Shown: positions 8,968 to 16,581 of the stretch, in pieces
Numbering within the stretch: the first letter of the stretch is position 1
Layout of the letters: the number at the start of each line of letters is the position of its first letter
Virus record (IMG/VR): IMGVR_UViG_3300033994_000825
Location: 1-51,675 of that record
From: a virus
Direction: 5' to 3' (one strand)
Length of the DNA stretch: 51,675 nt
Program-made: the position numbers and the translations under genes
The notes under the pieces: generated by a model
What the model saw: the letters and a program-made list of their open reading frames with translations, nothing else
Databases searched by the model: none
What the model was told of the DNA's origin: nothing

Positions 8968-9740
8968 CTTTCAACCCATTCACAGGAACTCTTGAATTAG
9001 GCGGCGGTGGCTCGCCCGGACCTACTGGACCTACTGGGCCTACTGGACCCACTGGGCCAGCAGGAACTCCCGGCGACCCCGGAGGTCCTCCCGGACCTAC
9101 TGGCCCTCCCGGACCTACTGGCCCAACAGGTTCCGATGGCCCTACTGGACCCACAGGCCCCACTGGACCTACTGGACCAGACGGCCCCACTGGACCTACT
9201 GGCCTTCCCGGCGACCCCGGTGGCCCTCCCGGACCAACAGGCCCCGATGGCCCTCCCGGACCTACTGGGCCCACAGGCACCGACGGTCCTACTGGGCCTC
9301 CCGGCCCCATTGGTCCCACAGGAGACCCCGGACCAATAGGCCCTCCCGGCCCCTCTGGTGGCCCTCCCGGACCTACTGGACCAGACGGCCCTCCCGGACC
9401 TACTGGGCCCACAGGTACCGACGGCCCTACTGGACCGACAGGACCTCCCGGAGACCCCGGCCCCAAAGACTCCGTTGTGTCCACGCCCGAAGGTATCTAC
9501 GCCTTTGCCGTGACCGAAGGTGCGCGTCCTTGGTTCCTCGACATCGTTCCTGCTGGTGATGGTCTGGAGAAGAAATACTCCGCCGCTATCAGTGAGGAGA
9601 CTGCACGCTTTAGAAGTGCTTGCGGAAAGTTTGACCTTGTATTCGGCATCCAAGCGGCTTATCCAGACTGGCGTCTGCCTTCCAAGACGGAAGAACAGAT
9701 GCGAGCAGCAAAACAATTCTGGAATCAAGCCTTTGTATGA
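8964..9740 (+). CDS. Collagen-like fibre protein (Gly-X-Y repeats)
   Basis: Residues 16-168 of this 258-residue protein are Gly-X-Y triplets, dominated by GPT and with many GPP, GDP, GTP, GPD and GPI units. Such sequence folds as a collagen triple helix, so the protein is probably a trimeric rod on the virion. A short N-terminal head (residues 1-15) would anchor it. A 90-residue mixed alpha/beta C-terminal domain with one Cys (FRSACGKF) could be the trimerisation or receptor-contacting knob. Proline occupies the Y position in several triplets, the canonical target site of prolyl 4-hydroxylases, and threonine in Y is a possible O-glycosylation site. The repeat is broken three times by a four-residue GGPP unit. 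The gene overlaps the hydroxylase-like gene that follows by 4 bp. Confidence 0.9.
   Translation: MTFNPFTGTLELGGGGSPGPTGPTGPTGPTGPAGTPGDPGGPPGPTGPPGPTGPTGSDGPTGPTGPTGPTGPDGPTGPTGLPGDPGGPPGPTGPDGPPGPTGPTGTDGPTGPPGPIGPTGDPGPIGPPGPSGGPPGPTGPDGPPGPTGPTGTDGPTGPTGPPGDPGPKDSVVSTPEGIYAFAVTEGARPWFLDIVPAGDGLEKKYSAAISEETARFRSACGKFDLVFGIQAAYPDWRLPSKTEEQMRAAKQFWNQAFV
9009..9467 (+). repeat. Tandem 9-bp coding repeat of the collagen domain
   Basis: Imperfect 9-bp units of the form GGN-CCN-NNN run for about 460 bp and encode the Gly-X-Y domain. Third positions vary between units (GGA/GGC/GGG/GGT, CCT/CCC/CCA). This suggests selection on the protein with drift at silent sites, although local expansion and contraction by slippage is likely. 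Confidence 0.9.
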
Positions 9741-10303
9741 CCTCATGGTGGCAACTTTTTGGTAAAGCACTCTCCGAAGAAGAATGTTCGACTCTCGTCA
9801 AATACGGGCTTACGCATAGGCCAGTTCAAGCGACGGTTGGGCACGGCGGGAAATCAGTAGTGGACGACCATTTGCGACGTTCCACTGTTCGATGGCTCAG
9901 CCGTTCCGACCCGACCTTGAGCTGGTTCTACGACCGTATCGAGAAGCTGGCACTCCAAGCCAATGCGAATGCTTTTGGCTTCGATGTAAGGGGCTTCCAC
10001 GAAGTTCAATTCACCGAGTACAACGCAGACAACTCTGGCGGCTATGGATGGCACGAAGATTTGAACTGGCTCAAAGCGACCCCGTTTGATCGCAAGATGA
10101 GCATGGTCATTCAGTTGTCGAAACCCGATGACTACACAGGCGGTAAGTTGGAGTTTGCCAGTGACCCGCTCGCAGAAGGGCAGTTTGTCAACCAAGGCGA
10201 CGTGATCTTCTTTCCGTCGTTCAACCGCCATCGCGTGACTCCCGTAAAGTTGGGCGTCCGCTACTCTTTGGTGACTTGGTTTATCGGCCCGAAGTTCCGT
10301 TGA
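9737..10303 (+). CDS. 2OG-Fe(II) oxygenase, prolyl-4-hydroxylase/PKHD-like
   Basis: This 188-residue protein matches the double-stranded beta-helix dioxygenases that use Fe(II), O2 and 2-oxoglutarate. The HxD iron ligands are His106 and Asp108 (GWHEDLNW). The distal histidine is His165 (FNRHRVTPV), with Arg175 about ten residues later as the 2-oxoglutarate anchor ([11 protein letters not shown]). The FxEYxxxxxxGWHxD and [17 protein letters not shown] patterns are those of the PKHD/prolyl-4-hydroxylase group. Its start overlaps the collagen-like gene by 4 bp, so both are translated together. The obvious substrate is proline in the collagen-like rod; that is inference. Alternatives are another protein or peptide substrate. 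Confidence 0.85.
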   Translation: MTSWWQLFGKALSEEECSTLVKYGLTHRPVQATVGHGGKSVVDDHLRRSTVRWLSRSDPTLSWFYDRIEKLALQANANAFGFDVRGFHEVQFTEYNADNSGGYGWHEDLNWLKATPFDRKMSMVIQLSKPDDYTGGKLEFASDPLAEGQFVNQGDVIFFPSFNRHRVTPVKLGVRYSLVTWFIGPKFR

Positions 10304-10322
10304 ACACTGGGTAAATCGCCTT

Positions 10323-10381
10323 GAATCTGCGGCAGATTCTACGATCTGTTATGGGCTTTCATACTCGATGGGAAAGCCCAT
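10323..10381 (+). other. Two adjacent hairpins after the hydroxylase gene
   Basis: The first hairpin is a palindrome, GAATCTGC (10323-10330) with GCAGATTC (10332-10339). The second pairs ATGGGCTTTC (10351-10360) with GAAAGCCCAT (10372-10381). Neither is followed by a T-tract. They lie just before the ATG at 10399 and may process or stabilise the mRNA, or separate the collagen/hydroxylase pair from the fibre genes. Confidence 0.5.
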
Positions 10382-10398
10382 CAACTATCCATTACCCG

Positions 10399-10773
10399 AT
10401 GCAACCTGCTTCATCAGACGCACTTAGCCGCCTAGTGACCTTTGTCAAAGGAGACACTTGGGAAGGGTTGCCATCCGTCACTGTCACCAACAGATTGGCT
10501 CCGGGTAATTTGGCAGAGGTCAAAATGGCTTTCAAATTGAATCCGAAAGTCTTGGCTCCTGATCTGGAGCTTACTACTACCAATGGAGGGATTAACATAG
10601 TTGATGCCGTGGATTGGGAGTTCTCAGTCAATCCCGGAAGGTATCCCCTAGCCATAGGAATCTACTATTGGCAGATTGAGACCATCGATGACGGAGACCC
10701 AGCTTATGTTCAGACTTTGTTGGAAGGCACTTGTCAGGTTTTTGCGGACTACACTTCTTTCACCCCACCATGA
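10399..10773 (+). CDS. Tail/fibre-module protein of unknown function
   Basis: The protein is 124 residues long when started at the ATG at 10399; an in-frame TTG at 10321 and an ATG at 10351 lie within the hairpin region. It contains FVKGDTWEGLP near the N-terminus and alternating hydrophobic strands (IGIYYWQIETID). This resembles small beta-sandwich proteins found in phage tails that accompany fibres. It overlaps the next fibre gene by 4 bp. No catalytic motif is seen. Confidence 0.6.
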   Translation: MQPASSDALSRLVTFVKGDTWEGLPSVTVTNRLAPGNLAEVKMAFKLNPKVLAPDLELTTTNGGINIVDAVDWEFSVNPGRYPLAIGIYYWQIETIDDGDPAYVQTLLEGTCQVFADYTSFTPP

Positions 10774-11894
10774 GTACTCCTTCCATTGTCGTTACCGGAG
10801 GCAACACTCCAGCAGTTACCGTTACAAGTGAAGGGGATGTCGTTGTTGATGTAGCCGTCCCCGTAAGTGGGACTGGAAATGTAGTTGGTCCAGCATCGAG
10901 CACCAACGACAATGTTGCGTTGTTCAACGGAGCATCGGGGAAGATTATCAAAGATGGAGGAACTTTCGCATCACGGGTGGCCTCCTCGACGACAGACCAG
11001 TCGAGTAAAGATGACCCCATCGATACCGATGAAATACCCCTGATCGATTCTGCTTCGAGTTTTGGTCTCAGGAAGATTACATGGGCACAGATCAAAACAG
11101 CACTCAGCTCAATCTTTTCCCCGATTGCCAATCCCATCTTCACAGGTAGATTTAGGGCAGCTTCCTCAACAAGCGCAACTGGGAACAATGCTATTGCAAT
11201 AGGAGCTGCTAACACGGCAGGAGGGGCCAATGCTGTCGCAATAGGCAGTTCTAGCGCGGCTACTGCCACGCAAAGCGTTGTTTTAGGAGACGGCAATACG
11301 GCTGGGGGCAACACAGGAGCGTCGCGGACGTTTATTCTTGGCTCCGGCATTAACGCCCAACCAGCTTCCGGAGTGGTTGGAAACACATTCCTTGGTCGCA
11401 GCCATACATTGTCCAGTGCAGTTCTAGCCAATGACACTCATACCACTGGCCGAGGTGGCGTTGTTAGGCACAGTAATGAGCGCATCCATGCCTTAGTCGG
11501 CGGCTACCAATCTGGCGAAATTATTCTAAGGGGGCAAACGTCTGACGCGACTCTAACAGAACTAGCCATTGATGGAGCCGGAGCTTCTCAGTTTTTCACT
11601 CTACTAGACGGCCAAGTCTATGATCTCTTTATTCGCATTATGGCGCGCCGAAGCGGGGGCAGTGAACACGCCTCTTACTGGAGGCGAGTATTGATTCAGC
11701 GAACTGGGGCAACTACGAGCCGACTTTATCTCCAAACTATCGGCACAGACTTCGAGAGCAACCCATCATGGGATGTGTCGATAACGGCAAATAGCCCAGC
11801 CAGCCGTTTGAGTATTACTGTTGCTGGGGCGACGGGGGCGACGATTGCTTGGAGTGCTCATGTGATTTTCAACGAATTAACCTACACGAATTAA
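10770..11894 (+). CDS. Tail fibre with YadA-type head repeats
   Basis: This 374-residue protein starts at the ATG within the ATGA overlap at 10770. Residues about 139-190 contain NAIAIG and NAVAIG units separated by 8-10 residues. This is the signature of the left-handed beta-roll in trimeric YadA-like adhesins, which phages also use in fibres. The N-terminal part is beta-rich with valine/glycine repeats and could bind the virion. The C-terminal part (about 230-374) is a probable receptor-binding beta-sandwich. With the collagen-like gene upstream, the phage encodes two different trimeric fibre architectures in tandem. Confidence 0.7.
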   Translation: MSTPSIVVTGGNTPAVTVTSEGDVVVDVAVPVSGTGNVVGPASSTNDNVALFNGASGKIIKDGGTFASRVASSTTDQSSKDDPIDTDEIPLIDSASSFGLRKITWAQIKTALSSIFSPIANPIFTGRFRAASSTSATGNNAIAIGAANTAGGANAVAIGSSSAATATQSVVLGDGNTAGGNTGASRTFILGSGINAQPASGVVGNTFLGRSHTLSSAVLANDTHTTGRGGVVRHSNERIHALVGGYQSGEIILRGQTSDATLTELAIDGAGASQFFTLLDGQVYDLFIRIMARRSGGSEHASYWRRVLIQRTGATTSRLYLQTIGTDFESNPSWDVSITANSPASRLSITVAGATGATIAWSAHVIFNELTYTN

Positions 11895-11917
11895 CCTACT
11901 AGCCAGAAATTGACCCC

Positions 11918-12154
11918 ATGAGCGATAAAGCGCAAAACAAACTCCTAATGACTCTGGGTGTTATTACCGCTTTAGTGACGATTGGCATTCAGGTTATGAC
12001 TGTTGGCGAAGTCAAGGGCAGGATGGAAACGATCATGAATGTCCATCAACAGCGTCTCGATACCCATGAGAGTAAAATTGACGAGCACACCAAGGACATT
12101 TCCGAAATCAAAGGAACTCTGAGCCGAGTTACAACGGCCTCCATCAAGAAGTGA
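11918..12154 (+). CDS. Small membrane protein, holin-like
   Basis: This 78-residue protein has one hydrophobic segment (about residues 9-28, LLMTLGVITALVTIGIQVMT) followed by a charged helix of heptad character (about 33-70). One membrane span plus a coiled coil resembles small phage membrane proteins of the holin/haemolysin XhlA type. It lies with another tiny membrane peptide at 12611-12685. The endolysin is far away in the leftward arm, so a lysis role is inferred only from shape. Confidence 0.5.
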   Translation: MSDKAQNKLLMTLGVITALVTIGIQVMTVGEVKGRMETIMNVHQQRLDTHESKIDEHTKDISEIKGTLSRVTTASIKK

Positions 12155-12197
12155 GACTCGGTTGCCTCCAGATAATTTTGGAGGTATTTTGATTGGT

Positions 12198-12602
12198 ATG
12201 GAACGCCACGCCACATTTCTCACTCCTTTTGAGGCAAAGGACATTTCTGGGGATAGAGAGGTGTCCCGTTTGAAACTACTCGCTCCTTTCCGAGTTTATA
12301 GCGAGGTGCTGGACGCCGAGTTCACAGTCCCAGAGGGATTCGAGTTTGACGAGTCCATTCCCGGCATACTGCAAGGCATCGTTCGACCTTTCGGCATGAG
12401 CAAGCGCGGAGCTTGTGTGCATGATTGGCTTTACCAGAACCATGGCTACCGAGCGGATGATGGGGACTTCGTAACGGTTACTCGCCGTCAGGCCGACGCC
12501 GTGTACAAGGAAATGCTTCTCGCTAAGAACACACCTGCTTGGCGTGCGACAGTTCGCTGGCTCGCGCTTCGACTTGGCGGGTGGCACGCATGGAACAACT
12601 GA
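12198..12602 (+). CDS. DUF1353-like protein
   Basis: The 134-residue product starts at the ATG at 12198. Features are FTVPEGFEFDESIPGI, then RGACVHDWLYQNHGY and ADAVYKEMLL. This matches the layout of the DUF1353 family, small phage and prophage proteins of unknown role often found near tail and lysis genes. Unusually for this window, a clear GGAGGT lies at 12180-12185, 12 nt before the ATG and only 3 nt before an in-frame TTG at 12189. Either could be the start. Confidence 0.65.
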   Translation: MERHATFLTPFEAKDISGDREVSRLKLLAPFRVYSEVLDAEFTVPEGFEFDESIPGILQGIVRPFGMSKRGACVHDWLYQNHGYRADDGDFVTVTRRQADAVYKEMLLAKNTPAWRATVRWLALRLGGWHAWNN

Positions 12603-12610
12603 TTTCAACT

Positions 12611-12685
12611 ATGGCCACTGTAATCCTAGCCGCCCTTTGCTTTGGGTTCTGCTTCTACATTGCGATCACGTTGATTCGTTCGTGA
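12611..12685 (+). CDS. 24-residue single-span membrane peptide
   Basis: A 24-codon frame (MATVILAALCFGFCFYIAITLIRS) starts 8 bp after the DUF1353 gene. It consists almost entirely of one hydrophobic segment with a basic C-terminus, a topology seen in tiny phage holins and other lysis or membrane peptides. The spacing and the intact frame in an otherwise empty 124-bp gap support it, but the frame is short enough to arise by chance. Confidence 0.4.
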   Translation: MATVILAALCFGFCFYIAITLIRS

Positions 12686-12726
12686 GTCTGCTTGCAGGAA
12701 AGACGCTCTAGGGGTAGTAATGCGAC

Positions 12727-13587
12727 ATGCTTGCTGGTGTTTGCTGCTACTTCAATTTCTCGGGTTTTGATCGTCCCAAGGCTAACCTTCTACGCTTCCT
12801 TCGACAAATGAGTCGAGATAGCGTTCCGATCTATGGCGTGGAGCTGCTTCTTCCGGGGCAGACTCCTGCCACAAAAGGCTACCCAAAATGGTGTCAAATC
12901 CCCATTGACCCCCAAACGCAAAAACTGTGGCAGAAGGAAATGGCGATCAATCTGGCCGCTACCCGAGTTCCGCCTGAGTACGACAACCTCGCGTGGTTGG
13001 ATACAGATATTTGGTTCGCGAACCCAGATTGGGTAGAAGATACGGAATCAGCTTTGGTCCAGCACCATGTTGTACAGATGTTTGACACCGCCTGTTGGAC
13101 AAGCAAATCCGGTGAAGTCGAACGCACTCGACAAGGGTCTGCTTTGGTCGGATTAGACCACCGCTGGCAATCGCATCCCGGCTTCGCGTGGGCGATGCGA
13201 CGTTCTTTGTGGAACAAGGCTGGAGGACTTTTCCCACGCACGTTGTCTGGCGGAGGGGACACAGTGATGACTTTGGCGATGATGGGGCTTCCGTTCTGGG
13301 CCAACGTGCGAGAGCATCTAGGAGCGAATCAAGAGATGTTCCGCCAATGGGCAGAGAACTTCAAAGGAATCTCGGTTGGACACGTTCCCGGCAGGGTCCT
13401 TCATGAGTGGCATGGCACGATTCAAGACCGAGACTATGTTGGTCGCTGTCAGCGAGTCTCAAAGATCGATGTAGTCAAAGACCTCGAAGTTGCTGCAAAT
13501 AAGTTGCTGGCTTGGACGGATTCTGCACCCCCAGAGATTGTCAGAGAGGTCTCCGACTATTTCAAGGCACGCCGGGAAGATGGTTGA
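12727..13587 (+). CDS. Glycosyltransferase-like protein
   Basis: This 286-residue protein begins LAGVCCYFNFSGFDRPKAN, a strand-loop start common in GT-A enzymes. It contains NLAWLDTDIWFANPDW, where Asp-Thr-Asp is a good DxD metal/nucleotide-sugar site. Later elements are GHPGFAWAMRRSLW-like and GGGDTVMTLAMMG (a catalytic acidic region) and a His-Glu-Trp-His cluster (LHEWHGTIQDRDYVG), all in the order expected for galactosyl/glucosyl-type transferases. It probably adds a sugar to a protein or polysaccharide. The target may be a virion fibre encoded nearby. No signal peptide is apparent, so it would act in the cytoplasm. Confidence 0.7.
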   Translation: MLAGVCCYFNFSGFDRPKANLLRFLRQMSRDSVPIYGVELLLPGQTPATKGYPKWCQIPIDPQTQKLWQKEMAINLAATRVPPEYDNLAWLDTDIWFANPDWVEDTESALVQHHVVQMFDTACWTSKSGEVERTRQGSALVGLDHRWQSHPGFAWAMRRSLWNKAGGLFPRTLSGGGDTVMTLAMMGLPFWANVREHLGANQEMFRQWAENFKGISVGHVPGRVLHEWHGTIQDRDYVGRCQRVSKIDVVKDLEVAANKLLAWTDSAPPEIVREVSDYFKARREDG

Positions 13588-13617
13588 CACGGCAGGCAAA
13601 TCGCGCCAAAAGGCGGC

Positions 13618-14136
13618 ATGATTATCGCGTTCACCGGATTGGCACAGGCAGGTAAAACTACCGCCGCAGACTTCTTAGCCAAACTTGGCTGGAATAAGGT
13701 CAGCTTTGCCTCACCACTCAAGCGCATGATGGCTGTGCTTACGGACGAAACCGATAAAGATGCGCGTCCTCCCGAGCTGTGCGGCAAGACGGTGCGCGAG
13801 TGCTACCAAAGCCTCGGAACCGAATGGGGTCGAAATCTCGTTGGGAGAGACATTTGGCTTCGAGCTGCCAAGAGACAGATGGGCTTGATAGCTAAGAACG
13901 GCGGTCGCGTTGTCTGCGATGATGTGCGTTTTGACAATGAGGCTGAACTTGTCCACAAACTTGGTGGCATCGTAATTGAGGTCCGTCGAGCTGGCCTCAA
14001 CCGGATGGAGCATGAGTCGGAATCTGGTATCAGCCCACTGGCTTTGGATGCCTCTTTGGCCAATGACGGTTCCCCCGAGGACCTGTGGACCAAGCTCAAC
14101 GAGGCTTGCTTGCGGCTCGGTATCCGCTTAGAATAG
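13618..14136 (+). CDS. Deoxynucleoside monophosphate kinase-like protein
   Basis: This 172-residue P-loop kinase has GLAQAGKTT at residues 7-15 and a lid/substrate region resembling phage T4 gp1-type dNMP kinases. These include FASPLKRMM, YQSLGTEWGR, and VCDDVRFDNEAELV followed by VIEVRRAGL. It would phosphorylate deoxynucleoside monophosphates to supply dNTP precursors in the infected cell. It is unusual to find it among tail genes rather than beside the polymerase. Its end is followed by the next gene after 5 bp. Confidence 0.85.
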   Translation: MIIAFTGLAQAGKTTAADFLAKLGWNKVSFASPLKRMMAVLTDETDKDARPPELCGKTVRECYQSLGTEWGRNLVGRDIWLRAAKRQMGLIAKNGGRVVCDDVRFDNEAELVHKLGGIVIEVRRAGLNRMEHESESGISPLALDASLANDGSPEDLWTKLNEACLRLGIRLE

Positions 14137-14141
14137 CAGGT

Positions 14142-16424
14142 ATGCCGACTCCGCTGCCCATCAACCCAATCCCAACTCCGGTACAAAAGTTGCCGATTAC
14201 ACCCCTGATTGGGGATTTGCTGGTATCAGAGACAGTGGACACCAAAGTTGCGGTCAACGCGACCTATCCCGACTACGGGACTCCACATCCAAACTCAGCC
14301 AAGTGGCCTGACCACAAGTTTTGCTGGGCAGAGCCCGGAGAGAAAGGGCTTCAACGCTGGGTCTATGTGGCAGACCGTGCTAACCAGCACCTCTACAACT
14401 GGGAGGTAGATACATCCGCAGAGCGTCCTACGGTCAAACAGACCTTTTTGATTCCCCGCGATGAGTTCGAGGCAGGCAACGTCACCTACGCTCCGCCGAC
14501 CTTTTTGGACACAGACGACTACCAACTTGTCGCAACTGTTCAGTCTCGGTCAGACATTGCGAAGCTGGATAACCTGTATGTGGTTGTCCAAGTCGTTTGG
14601 GAGGATACATCTGCCATAATCTCTGGGCAGGAGTTCGACCCAGATACCGGGAATCTCTACCCTTACTCTAAAGAGAAAGTCCCGGCAGGCACTTCCGGCG
14701 ACCCATTGAACTCCTCGGGAACTTATTCCGAAGTCCAGCCAGTCAATTCCCTTTGGTCGATCAAGACGACCAAGCAGGCCGCAGGGCTTGCCGGGGCCGC
14801 AAGCGGCGGGGTATCCACTCGCGCTCCTTACCCGATTGTGGTGAACTATTCTTGGCCGGGAGTCCTGAATGCTTCTAATCCATTCAGTGTGTTTTATCCT
14901 CCTTTGAGGGCTGGTGGCTATGGGCGAGCTATTGTTGTTCCAAATTACCTGCGAGACGCCTATGACGGCCCCTGCGTCGCCTTGGTATATGAACAGTGGA
15001 CTCAGACTCCCCCAACCATTTCCACGGTCGGTAACGCAATGTTCCCATCCCCGATCACTTGGGAGGGGGCGTTGCTTCAAGTTCGGATTCCTCCAACGCT
15101 CCACCAAGCATTTCCAATTTGGGAAACGTCTGGGACGAGCCACCCCGATTACAAGTACTACTACTATCAGCAGTACGAACCAGCGACAACTCCACCAGAC
15201 TGGCCTCAATACATCGACAGCAAGGTAGATATACGCCCCTACTTCGGCGGGTACCTGTCTAGGCGTATCCGCATCTACAATCCATACTACACGAACCTCA
15301 ATACCCTAATCGTAGCTTCTGTGCTGAATGTGACAGACACGACTATTCAGTTGGCTTGGGTAACAGGAGCTTCTGGAACAGCGAGTGTTTATATCAAGCT
15401 GGCTTCGGCAGGTTCATGGAGCAGCCCAACCGCTACTGGACTCACGGGCAATGATTATACTTTCACCGGACTCACGGCGAATACGGCCTACCAAATGAAG
15501 GTCGTCATTGGAGCCCTGACTTCAAACACTGTCCCAACCACCACAGACTTTGGCGTTCCAGTAATCACCGTAGGACCCTTCATTGCGACTCTCTTGGAAG
15601 ATGCAGCGATGACTCCGATTGATTACGACGCAACGGGTGGTGCCATTGTATTCTCAGCCACGGGACTGCTGGCTGGGTTGAGCATCAACTCAACCACAGG
15701 CGTCGTATCTGGCACTCCGACTCCTGATCTCAGTTCGAGCACTCAGGCGACCATATCTGCATCGAATGATGCAGGCTCGGTTAGCCAAGTTTTGACTCAG
15801 AACTACACAGCGAAGCCGACAGTTACAGCTTCTCAATCCTTCGCTCTCCTTGAGTCTGAGACTGGAGTCTCCTTCACCATCGTCGCTAATAACTCACCGA
15901 CGACATGGAGCCAGAGCACCGTGTCTAGCACGCCAAGCGCAGGAACGGGATTCTTTACCCAGCATCCAAGCCTGTCGTTCAGCACCTCCACGGGAGTTAT
16001 CTCTGGCAATGCGAACAGCGATACAACCAGTCGCGTTTGGGTTCTCAATATCACGGCATCCAATGCGGCGGGGGACCGAGGGGCAGTTCCTATCACGATC
16101 AACTACACGGCGAAGCCGACGATTACCGCAGCGCAGAGCTTCTCCCGTTCACACAATGCTTCTCCGATAGCAGACATTCAAATCCTCGCCTCCAACTCTC
16201 CGACCTCTTGGACATACGATGGAACAGTAAGCCGTCCAGCAAGCCCAACGAATAATGACTTCTTTCTTGCGGAAACGAGCCTGAGTTTTGACACTGATAC
16301 TGGGATAATCTCAGGCTCTACGAATAACCACTCGCAAAACATCGGAACATGGGTTCTCCAATTCACCGCTTACAATGCAGCCGGAAACCGAGGGTCAGTC
16401 AACGTCACCATCATCCTTACCTGA
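14142..16424 (+). CDS. Large tail/spike protein with fibronectin III and Ig-like repeats
   Basis: The ATG at 14142 gives 760 residues. The first 380 or so form a virion-associated domain rich in aromatic residues and prolines. A fibronectin type III-like domain follows at about residues 390-470 (SVLNVTDTTIQLAWVTG ... LTANTAYQMKVV). Three related Ig-like (putative-Ig/cadherin-like) units follow from about 475 to the end, marked by ISG/VSG turns (TTGVVSGTP, STGVISGNA, DTGIISGST) and repeated NYTAKPT linkers. Such domains decorate tails and bind cell-surface carbohydrate or matrix. No hydrolase motif is evident. Confidence 0.75.
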   Translation: MPTPLPINPIPTPVQKLPITPLIGDLLVSETVDTKVAVNATYPDYGTPHPNSAKWPDHKFCWAEPGEKGLQRWVYVADRANQHLYNWEVDTSAERPTVKQTFLIPRDEFEAGNVTYAPPTFLDTDDYQLVATVQSRSDIAKLDNLYVVVQVVWEDTSAIISGQEFDPDTGNLYPYSKEKVPAGTSGDPLNSSGTYSEVQPVNSLWSIKTTKQAAGLAGAASGGVSTRAPYPIVVNYSWPGVLNASNPFSVFYPPLRAGGYGRAIVVPNYLRDAYDGPCVALVYEQWTQTPPTISTVGNAMFPSPITWEGALLQVRIPPTLHQAFPIWETSGTSHPDYKYYYYQQYEPATTPPDWPQYIDSKVDIRPYFGGYLSRRIRIYNPYYTNLNTLIVASVLNVTDTTIQLAWVTGASGTASVYIKLASAGSWSSPTATGLTGNDYTFTGLTANTAYQMKVVIGALTSNTVPTTTDFGVPVITVGPFIATLLEDAAMTPIDYDATGGAIVFSATGLLAGLSINSTTGVVSGTPTPDLSSSTQATISASNDAGSVSQVLTQNYTAKPTVTASQSFALLESETGVSFTIVANNSPTTWSQSTVSSTPSAGTGFFTQHPSLSFSTSTGVISGNANSDTTSRVWVLNITASNAAGDRGAVPITINYTAKPTITAAQSFSRSHNASPIADIQILASNSPTSWTYDGTVSRPASPTNNDFFLAETSLSFDTDTGIISGSTNNHSQNIGTWVLQFTAYNAAGNRGSVNVTIILT

Positions 16425-16581
16425 GCCTAACATCGAAGCCCTTGATGGGTCTCTAGGCGAGGAAGCTCAGGAAGAAGCTCTCTGGCATTTGCTAGAGACT
16501 CAGATCAATATGACCTTTGACGCCTTCTCGTTCATATCAGATGGGTCAGTGAGAGTCAGCCACGGCATTTATTTACAATGA
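16375..16581 (+). CDS. Small acidic protein overlapping the spike gene
   Basis: This 68-residue acidic frame begins 50 bp inside the end of the preceding spike gene. It ends in an ATGA overlap with the following gene, which favours it being translated. It is rich in Glu/Ser/Pro at the N-terminus, with a helical middle (EEAQEEALWHLLETQI). The start is uncertain because no other ATG lies nearer the spike stop codon. The function is not recognised. Confidence 0.5.
   Translation: MQPETEGQSTSPSSLPEPNIEALDGSLGEEAQEEALWHLLETQINMTFDAFSFISDGSVRVSHGIYLQ

Noticed and set aside
9009-9467. CRISPR array or microsatellite
   Set aside because: The repeat is a 9-bp coding unit with silent variation and no spacers; it fits a collagen gene.
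8954-9484. A leftward frame antisense to the collagen domain also reads as Gly-Pro-rich triplets
   Set aside because: GGNCCN codon pairs are self-complementary, so the antisense frame of any Gly-Pro repeat looks collagen-like. The frame has no context in the leftward arm and the sense gene is coupled on both sides.
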